Of a stretch of DNA of 12,010 nt, positions 6,746-12,010 are shown one piece after another; positions within the stretch are counted from its first letter, which is position 1; every line of letters begins with the position of its first letter. The position numbers were made by a program, and so were the translations under genes. The notes beneath the pieces were generated by a model. The model was not told where the DNA came from and did not search any database. It worked only from the letters and a program-made list of their open reading frames with translations. The stretch spans positions 1 to 12,010 of the forward strand of contig JALVWW010000122.1 in the NCBI GenBank assembly GCA_027023175.1, read 5' to 3'. The DNA is from Campylobacterales bacterium (lineage in GTDB: Bacteria; Campylobacterota; Campylobacteria; Campylobacterales; JALSKU01).

Positions 6746-8598
6746 TAGGATTTAATAGTAAAAATAGTGATATCTTGAATGAAATGTTAAAAAGTATTTA
6801 TCATAGAGGTCCGGATGATAATGGAGTGTTTGAGAGTGATGAACTTTCTTTAGGTCATGTAAGGCTTTCAATTTTAGATTTAAGCTCCACGGGTCATCAA
6901 CCCATGAGTTTTGAAAATCTTGTGATGGTTTATAATGGAGAAGTTTATAATTTTAAAGGGATTAGAAGAGAGTTGGAGGCTTTTGGGTATATATTTGAGT
7001 CTCAAACCGATAGTGAAGTTATACTTAAAGCTTATCATAAATGGGGCATAAAAGCAGTTGATAAATTTATAGGGATGTTCGCAATAGCTATTTATGATAG
7101 ACAAAAAAAAGAGTTAGTTTTGATTCGAGATAGGGTTGGAGTTAAACCGCTATATTATTATTTTGACGGAAAAGATTTTATATTTGCAAGTGAATTAAAA
7201 CCTATTATGAAGTATAAAAAAGACTTGAAAATTAACAAAGATGCATTATATGAGTTTTTTCAATTTGGCTATATCTCTTCAAATTTATCTATTTTTGAAA
7301 ATTGTTATAAAGTCCCCCCAGGTTATTATTTAACACTCAGCACTCAGCACTTAGCACTCAGCACTCAGCAATATTGGTCAATTATTCCTTTTTTTGAAAA
7401 ACCAAAATTTACTAAAAGTGAAGATGAATTAGCTGACGAACTTGAAGAACTTTTAATAGACTCTTTTAAATACAGAATGGTTAGTGATGTTCCTGTTGGA
7501 ATATTTTTAAGTGGAGGGATTGATAGCTCAATAGTGGCTGCTATTTTGCAAAAACATTATGGGAATATCCATACTTTTACAATAGGGTTTAAAGAAGCCA
7601 AATACAATGAAGCAACTTGGGCAAAAAAAGTAGCACAACATCTTGGAACAAATCACACGGAAAAATATCTCAGCAGCAGTGAAGCAAAAGAGATACTAAA
7701 AAATTTTGTAGATATTTATGATGAGCCTTTTGGCGATAGTAGCGGGATACCTACAACTTTAGTTTCACAGGTTGCTAAAAAAAGCGGTGTAAAAGTTGTA
7801 CTTTCAGCTGATGGCGGGGATGAGATTTTTTGTGGGTATGAGAGGTATTGGTATGCTAAAAATATTGGTGATAAAATCTTTTTATTACCAAAAATTTTTA
7901 GAAAAATTTTAGCAAAAAGTATGGAGCTAATTGGTGCTCAAAATGCTTCAAAACTAATAAAGATAAAAAATTTTGAGCATAAATATAACCAATTAACTGA
8001 GATGCTAAAAAATGATAATTGGCAGGGAGTTTATGAAAACCTGATACACAACTCCAAAAATTACGAGATAAGAGAGTTGCTTGGATTGACAAAATGTATA
8101 AAAGAGGATAGTTTCAGTATAGGATTAAAAGAACACCCTATGCAAGGTATGATGCTTTGGGATTATCACAGATATTTACCGGATGATATATTAACAAAAG
8201 TTGATAGAGCTACTATGAGTGTAAGCATAGAGGGAAGAGAGCCATTGCTCGATCACCGTATAGCAGAGTTTATGGCTCGAGTTCCATTTGAGTATAAATA
8301 TAGAGATGGTACAAGCAAATATCTCCTAAGAAAAGTATTACAAAAATACTTGCCAAATGAATTGATAAATAGACCAAAAATGGGATTTGGTATTCCTATG
8401 TTTGAGTGGTTTAGTAAAGATTTAAGAGATCTATTTGATATCTATTTTGACGAGAAGAAGATAAAAAGGCAAGGTATTTTAAATGTTGATTATATCAAAA
8501 AAGAACACAAGAAACTAAAAAACAGTACGCCTGTCAATATAAATAAACTTTGGTTTATTTTAGTATTTGAAATGTGGTATGAAAAGTATATTAAATGA
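6733..8598 (+). CDS. asnB: Asparagine-synthase-type glutamine amidotransferase (AsnB family) in the glycan locus
   Basis: Two-domain ATP-dependent amidotransferase, 621 residues. The glutaminase domain starts MCGIVGF, where Cys2 is the nucleophile after Met removal, and continues with YHRGPDD, LGHVRLSILDLS, VYNGEVYNF and IRDRVGVKPLYYY. The synthetase domain has the ATP pyrophosphate loop SGGIDSS (260-266), ADGGDEIFCGYERY and TKVDRATMSVSIEGREPLLDHR. All expected motifs look intact. The length is above E. coli AsnB (about 554) and typical of the version found in polysaccharide loci. Family members in O-antigen clusters (WbpS of Pseudomonas O6, WbtH of Francisella) are assigned to amidation of uronic acids, so a sugar amide is a good guess. 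Housekeeping asparagine synthesis is the alternative. The interdomain linker (residues 201-213) is made of a 7-bp tandem repeat. It overlaps the upstream GT4 by 13 bases and pglJ by 4. Confidence 0.92.
   Translation: MCGIVGFNSKNSDILNEMLKSIYHRGPDDNGVFESDELSLGHVRLSILDLSSTGHQPMSFENLVMVYNGEVYNFKGIRRELEAFGYIFESQTDSEVILKAYHKWGIKAVDKFIGMFAIAIYDRQKKELVLIRDRVGVKPLYYYFDGKDFIFASELKPIMKYKKDLKINKDALYEFFQFGYISSNLSIFENCYKVPPGYYLTLSTQHLALSTQQYWSIIPFFEKPKFTKSEDELADELEELLIDSFKYRMVSDVPVGIFLSGGIDSSIVAAILQKHYGNIHTFTIGFKEAKYNEATWAKKVAQHLGTNHTEKYLSSSEAKEILKNFVDIYDEPFGDSSGIPTTLVSQVAKKSGVKVVLSADGGDEIFCGYERYWYAKNIGDKIFLLPKIFRKILAKSMELIGAQNASKLIKIKNFEHKYNQLTEMLKNDNWQGVYENLIHNSKNYEIRELLGLTKCIKEDSFSIGLKEHPMQGMMLWDYHRYLPDDILTKVDRATMSVSIEGREPLLDHRIAEFMARVPFEYKYRDGTSKYLLRKVLQKYLPNELINRPKMGFGIPMFEWFSKDLRDLFDIYFDEKKIKRQGILNVDYIKKEHKKLKNSTPVNINKLWFILVFEMWYEKYIK
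7334..7370 (+). repeat. Heptanucleotide tandem repeat CACTCAG, five units plus two bases, inside asnB
   Basis: Units at 7334-7340, 7341-7347, 7348-7354 (CACTTAG, one substitution), 7355-7361 and 7362-7368, followed by CA. It is read in frame as TLSTQHLALSTQQ in the linker between the glutaminase and synthetase domains. A 7-base unit moves the frame unless copy number changes by three. The variant third unit holds a TAG that comes into frame if one unit is lost upstream of it. Beyond the repeat the other two frames stop at 7395-7397 and 7430-7432. Confidence 0.95.
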
Positions 8599-9737
8599 AG
8601 AAAAAAGTTGCTATTTTTTTATACTCTTTAGCTAGCGGTGGGGCTGAGAGGGTTGTTTCTATCCTGCTTGAAAGATTATACAAAAAATACGATATAACAC
8701 TTTTTTTGATGAATGATACAATTTTTTATAATATTCCAAAAGAGATCAAAATTATCTTCCTTGAAAAATCACAGCCAAATGAAAATGGTTTTATAAAACT
8801 TTTAAAGCTTCCTATCTTAGGATGGAAGTATAGAAACCTACTTAAACAACAAAATATATCTCTTAGTTTAAGTCTTATGACAAGACCAAACTATATAAAT
8901 CTTTTTGCTAAAATCTTTGGAAGTAAAACAAAAACTATCATAAGCGAGAGATCACACTTTTCAAGTCAATACAACTATGCCGATCTCCAATCATTTATCA
9001 ATAAAAAGTTAGTAAAACTCTATAATTTTGCTGATTTGATAATAGCAAATGCTGATGGAAATATGTATGATCTTCAAGAAAATTATCATACAAAAGCAAA
9101 AATGACAAAAATATACAATCTTATAGATATAAATATGATAAATGAGAAAAAAAAGCAACCGATAGATATAAAAAGAGAGAGATTTATTTTTATTACCATT
9201 GGCAGACTTGATAGCGGGAAAAATCACAAGCTACTTTTGGAAGCTATCAAAGATATAGATGCTGATCTTTGGATCATTGGAGATGGGGAGTTAAAAAATA
9301 ATTTAGAATTGATAATTGATAATTTAAAATTAAAAGATAGAGTAAAATTGTTAGGCAGGCAAAATAATCCTTATAAATTTTTAGACAAAGCTGATTGTTT
9401 TGTATTTGGTTCAAATCATGAAGGGTTTCCAAATGTTTTACTTGAAGCTCTAGCTTGCGGATTGCCTATTATCTCTACTGATTGTCAAAGTGGACCTAGA
9501 GAAATATTGGCTCCAGATAGTGACTTTTCCAAACAAATTAAAGATATCGAGTACACAAAGTATGGAATACTGGTACAGATTAATAATGTAAAAAAAATGA
9601 CTGAAGCAATGCAGAAAATACTAAATGATAAACAATTAAGATATAATTACGCTCAAAAAGCTTTAACAAGAGCACAAGAGTTTGATGTGAAATATTTGAT
9701 AAACAAGTGGGAGAAAGTATTAGATGGAAAGTTTTAA
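8595..9737 (+). CDS. pglJ: PglJ-like family 4 glycosyltransferase
   Basis: GT-B fold retaining transferase. In C. jejuni PglJ adds the second GalNAc to undecaprenyl-PP-linked GalNAc-diNAcBac. The protein is 380 residues (C. jejuni about 365). PglJ-specific look, as I recall the C. jejuni protein: IFLYSLASGGAERVVS, LMNDTIFYNIP, KSQPNENGFIKLLKLP and RPNYINLFAKIFGSKTKTI. The second domain opens with IGRLDSGKNH, and the EX7E signature is EGFPNVLLE (Glu276, Glu284). An insertion around residues 300-320 (LAPDSDFSKQIKDIEY), before YGILV, accounts for most of the extra length. The start overlaps the asnB stop as ATGA, without a clear Shine-Dalgarno, which points to termination-reinitiation. The 3' end overlaps pglB by 14 bases. 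It lies directly before pglB, as in C. jejuni. The identification is good; the donor sugar is inherited from the family assignment. Confidence 0.88.
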   Translation: MKKKVAIFLYSLASGGAERVVSILLERLYKKYDITLFLMNDTIFYNIPKEIKIIFLEKSQPNENGFIKLLKLPILGWKYRNLLKQQNISLSLSLMTRPNYINLFAKIFGSKTKTIISERSHFSSQYNYADLQSFINKKLVKLYNFADLIIANADGNMYDLQENYHTKAKMTKIYNLIDINMINEKKKQPIDIKRERFIFITIGRLDSGKNHKLLLEAIKDIDADLWIIGDGELKNNLELIIDNLKLKDRVKLLGRQNNPYKFLDKADCFVFGSNHEGFPNVLLEALACGLPIISTDCQSGPREILAPDSDFSKQIKDIEYTKYGILVQINNVKKMTEAMQKILNDKQLRYNYAQKALTRAQEFDVKYLINKWEKVLDGKF

Positions 9738-11889
9738 AAAATTTTTTGGTTTTGAAGATGAAAACAACCTCAATAAATTGACAATTTTATATTTAATCAT
9801 AGCTTATATATTTAGTATTGCTGTACGATATATCTATATCCAAAAGGTTGGAAGTATTCCAACCTTTTTATGGCAACATCATTTGATGATAAACAATAAC
9901 GACGGATACTACTGGGCTGAGGGAGCTAGAGATATACTCGCAGGTTTTCATCAAGCAAATGACCTATCTCCTATAGATACTCCCGCAACTTTGTTTACTG
10001 CTTATTTGGCAAAAATACTTCCTTTTATACCATTTGATGTTTTGATAGAGTATCTACCGGGTTTTATCGGGAGTCTTATTGTGATTCCTGTGATATTGAT
10101 AGGTAGGATTCTTGGCTCCACTTGGTTGGGTTTTTTGGCTGCTCTTTTAAGTGGAATTGCTTGGAGCTACTATCATAGAACGATGTTTGGATATTATGAT
10201 ACGGATATGCTTGTTATCGTTTTACCTGTTAGTGCCATAGCGATGATAATGTATGGATTTGAAAAAAAACAAAAATTTTATTTCTTCTTTGCGACTCTGA
10301 TAGAGATTTTTATGTCACAGTGGCACGGAGGACTTTTCAATATTGCAAACGGCTTGTTTATAATGAGCTTTATCTATATCATTATTTTAAAAAGAGGAGC
10401 GATAAATAACTATCTTTTTCTTCTATATCTTATCATTCCTGTCTTGCCTGTAAGCTGTATAGCCAAATACACTATCGCATTAATATATCTTTTAATGCAT
10501 CAATTTATCCTAGAAAATAAAGTCAAACATTTACAACAAAAACCTAAAATTGTATGGAGTTTTTTAACTTTTGTTGTCATCATATATCTATCTATAGTTG
10601 GGTTACCTTGGTTAAACGATATACTCCATAGCAGTTACTTTACAAGGGCTGTTACCAATACAGTCAAAGGTGACAAGTTACACTACTTTAGTGTTGTAAA
10701 TACCGTTAGAGAAGCCGGACATATAAGCTATGATACCATAGCCCACCGTATAAGTGGTAGTTGGATAGGATTTATTTTAGGAGTGTTAGGCTATTTTTTC
10801 CTGATGATTCGATATCCTATCTTGATGATTTCTTTGCCAATGGTTGCACTTGGATTTTTCACCATAAAAGGGGGGCTTCGTTTTACTATATTTGCGGTTC
10901 CTTTTATGGCTTTAGGTGATGCCTATATAGCTTATTTGATAGGAAAAGTCACACATAAAGCTTTTTTAAAAGATACCATTTCTAAGGGTTATACATATTT
11001 TATATCTTTTGTTATCATGGCGGCAATCATATATCCAAACTATAAACATGTCTATCGCTATCTAGTTCCCACAGTATTTAACAAATATGAAGTGGCAACT
11101 CTCGATAAGTTAAAACATATTGCCGGAAGAAATGACTATGTCATGACTTGGTGGGATTACGGATATCCCATAAGATATTATGCTGATGTAAAAACATTCA
11201 TAGATGGCGGAAAACATTCCGGAGATGTAAATTATCCGGTTAGTTTTGCATTAACAAGGAATCTGAAAAGCTCTAGAAATATGGCGATACTGGATGCTTA
11301 TTTTAACGAATACAACTACAAACATAACAAATCATCAGACTATTTAAAAAGTATGCTTGACAAATACCATACAAAAGATCCAAATGACTTTCTTGCTCTT
11401 TTGTCAACCGATATAAAACTACCTAGCATCAAAGAAGATATTTATTATTTTTTACCTCTTAGAATGTTTAACATACTCCCGACTATAGCACTTTTTAGCA
11501 ATATTGACCTAAAAACAGGAAAAGAGCAAAGACACTTCTTTTTTCAGGCAAATTCTTTTAAAAAAGCAGGTAACAATATACTCTTAGGCAATGGTGTGAA
11601 AATACTACTAAATAAAAAAGTTATCCTTGTAGGCAATCAAATAGTACCTATTCACTATTTTGCCATAACTGAAATATTGAAAAATGGCAAAACTATAAAA
11701 AAGATAGATAAATTTTCCAATCGGGGACTGAATATCATTTATATGAAAAGCTATAGAAAATGGCTTATCTTGGATGACTTTTTCTTTGATAGTACTTTTG
11801 TGCAACTTTTTGTATTTGAAAATACAGGTGGACTTTTTAAACCGGTTATCATTAACCCATATGTGAAAATTTATAAAGTTTCGAAATAG
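9724..11889 (+). CDS. pglB: Oligosaccharyltransferase PglB (STT3 family)
   Basis: Integral membrane enzyme that moves the finished glycan en bloc from undecaprenyl diphosphate to Asn in folded periplasmic proteins. The protein has 721 residues (C. jejuni about 713). The N-terminal ~450 residues are a multi-span membrane domain, the rest periplasmic. Catalytic and binding residues are in place: Asp60 in NNNDGYYWAEGARD (C. jejuni Asp54), a Glu at 330 (position of the external-loop Glu319), Arg342 twelve residues on in RISGS (Arg331, which reads the -2 acidic residue), WWDYG at 476-480 followed by DGGKH (494-498), and the bacterial MXXI motif MFNI (581-584). An extended D/E-X-N-X-S/T sequon is therefore expected. 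GGGAG at 9709-9713 precedes ATG 9724. A terminator-like inverted repeat lies at codons 40-49. pglA follows after 3 bases. Confidence 0.97.
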   Translation: MESFKKFFGFEDENNLNKLTILYLIIAYIFSIAVRYIYIQKVGSIPTFLWQHHLMINNNDGYYWAEGARDILAGFHQANDLSPIDTPATLFTAYLAKILPFIPFDVLIEYLPGFIGSLIVIPVILIGRILGSTWLGFLAALLSGIAWSYYHRTMFGYYDTDMLVIVLPVSAIAMIMYGFEKKQKFYFFFATLIEIFMSQWHGGLFNIANGLFIMSFIYIIILKRGAINNYLFLLYLIIPVLPVSCIAKYTIALIYLLMHQFILENKVKHLQQKPKIVWSFLTFVVIIYLSIVGLPWLNDILHSSYFTRAVTNTVKGDKLHYFSVVNTVREAGHISYDTIAHRISGSWIGFILGVLGYFFLMIRYPILMISLPMVALGFFTIKGGLRFTIFAVPFMALGDAYIAYLIGKVTHKAFLKDTISKGYTYFISFVIMAAIIYPNYKHVYRYLVPTVFNKYEVATLDKLKHIAGRNDYVMTWWDYGYPIRYYADVKTFIDGGKHSGDVNYPVSFALTRNLKSSRNMAILDAYFNEYNYKHNKSSDYLKSMLDKYHTKDPNDFLALLSTDIKLPSIKEDIYYFLPLRMFNILPTIALFSNIDLKTGKEQRHFFFQANSFKKAGNNILLGNGVKILLNKKVILVGNQIVPIHYFAITEILKNGKTIKKIDKFSNRGLNIIYMKSYRKWLILDDFFFDSTFVQLFVFENTGGLFKPVIINPYVKIYKVSK
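9842..9868 (+). repeat. Perfect 12-bp inverted repeat with T-run, intrinsic-terminator-like, inside pglB
   Basis: Left arm AAAAGGTTGGAA (9842-9853), loop GTA, right arm TTCCAACCTTTT (9857-9868), then T. The A-run / GC-containing stem / T-run arrangement is that of a (bidirectional) Rho-independent terminator. It lies about 120 bases into pglB and codes for KVGSIPTFL. The structure is certain; a role in attenuation is inference, since translating ribosomes would normally cover it. Confidence 0.8.
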
Positions 11890-11892
11890 CAA

Positions 11893-12010
11893 ATGCAAAA
11901 AAAAGTAGGCTTTTTATCACATTTAGATCTAAATTTATATCTATTTCGTGCTCATATCATAAAAGAATTGATAAAAAGAGGTATAAAAGTTTATGCTATC
12001 TGCCCAAAAG
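11893..12010 (+). CDS. pglA: PglA-like family 4 glycosyltransferase, N-terminus only (cut by window end)
   Basis: ATG 11893, three bases after the pglB stop, opens 39 codons that run off the window. The first residues read QKKVGFLSHLDLNLYLFR and then HIIKELIKRGIKVYAICPK. This matches the start of C. jejuni PglA as I recall it (IGFLSH, Y.FR, IIK.L, VP at the end of the second strand). PglA transfers the first GalNAc, alpha-1,3, to undecaprenyl-PP-diNAcBac on the cytoplasmic face. The position after pglB is that of pglA in C. jejuni. No clear Shine-Dalgarno is present, so coupling to pglB translation is likely. Only the acceptor-side N-terminal strand and helix are visible; the EX7E donor site lies outside. 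Confidence 0.82.
   Translation, partial: MQKKVGFLSHLDLNLYLFRAHIIKELIKRGIKVYAICPK

Noticed and set aside
10870..10875. G6 tract in pglB as a phase-variable poly-G
   Set aside because: It codes for the conserved KGGLR segment, and six G is shorter than the tracts that vary in Campylobacter. No reason to expect switching.

Overview
The window is one strand-uniform, tightly packed operon segment from an AT-rich bacterium. It is a protein N-glycosylation (pgl) locus of the Campylobacterota (Epsilonproteobacteria) type. The diagnosis rests on an oligosaccharyltransferase with WWDYG (pglB), a PglK-type lipid-linked oligosaccharide flippase, and PglI-, PglJ- and PglA-like glycosyltransferases in the order known from Campylobacter jejuni. 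The proteins look too divergent to be C. jejuni itself. A free-living or vent relative (for example Sulfurimonas/Arcobacter/Sulfurovum-like) is plausible, but this is inference.

Layout, all on the + strand: galE/gne (1-1017, 5' end cut by the window), pglK (1046-2746), an extra GT2 glycosyltransferase (2736-3596), a possible 20-codon leader ORF (3586-3648), a PglH-like GT4 (3648-4706), pglI (4699-5643), an extra GT4 (5636-6745), an asparagine-synthase-type amidotransferase (6733-8598), pglJ (8595-9737), pglB (9724-11889), and the first 39 codons of pglA (11893 onward, cut by the window). Most neighbours overlap by 4-14 bases and there is no gap above 51 bases, so a single co-translated mRNA is likely. 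No promoter, tRNA, rRNA, IS element or CRISPR array is visible.

How they work together: GalE, with a Cys at the specificity-gate position, should supply UDP-GalNAc/UDP-Gal. PglA, PglJ, the PglH-like enzyme, PglI and two unassigned transferases should extend an undecaprenyl-diphosphate-linked glycan on the cytoplasmic face. PglK would flip it, and PglB would transfer it to Asn in periplasmic sequons. Compared with the C. jejuni order (galE-pglK-pglH-pglI-pglJ-pglB-pglA), this locus is collinear with three insertions: one GT2 after pglK, and GT4 plus amidotransferase between pglI and pglJ. The glycan should therefore differ from the C. jejuni heptasaccharide and may carry an amidated sugar.

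Most noteworthy: a 7-bp tandem repeat (five units) in the linker of the amidotransferase gene, where a change by one or two units would truncate the protein; a perfect 12-bp inverted repeat with a T-run inside the 5' end of pglB that looks like an intrinsic terminator; an AT-rich central cassette; and a well-signalled 20-codon ORF between two transferase genes.
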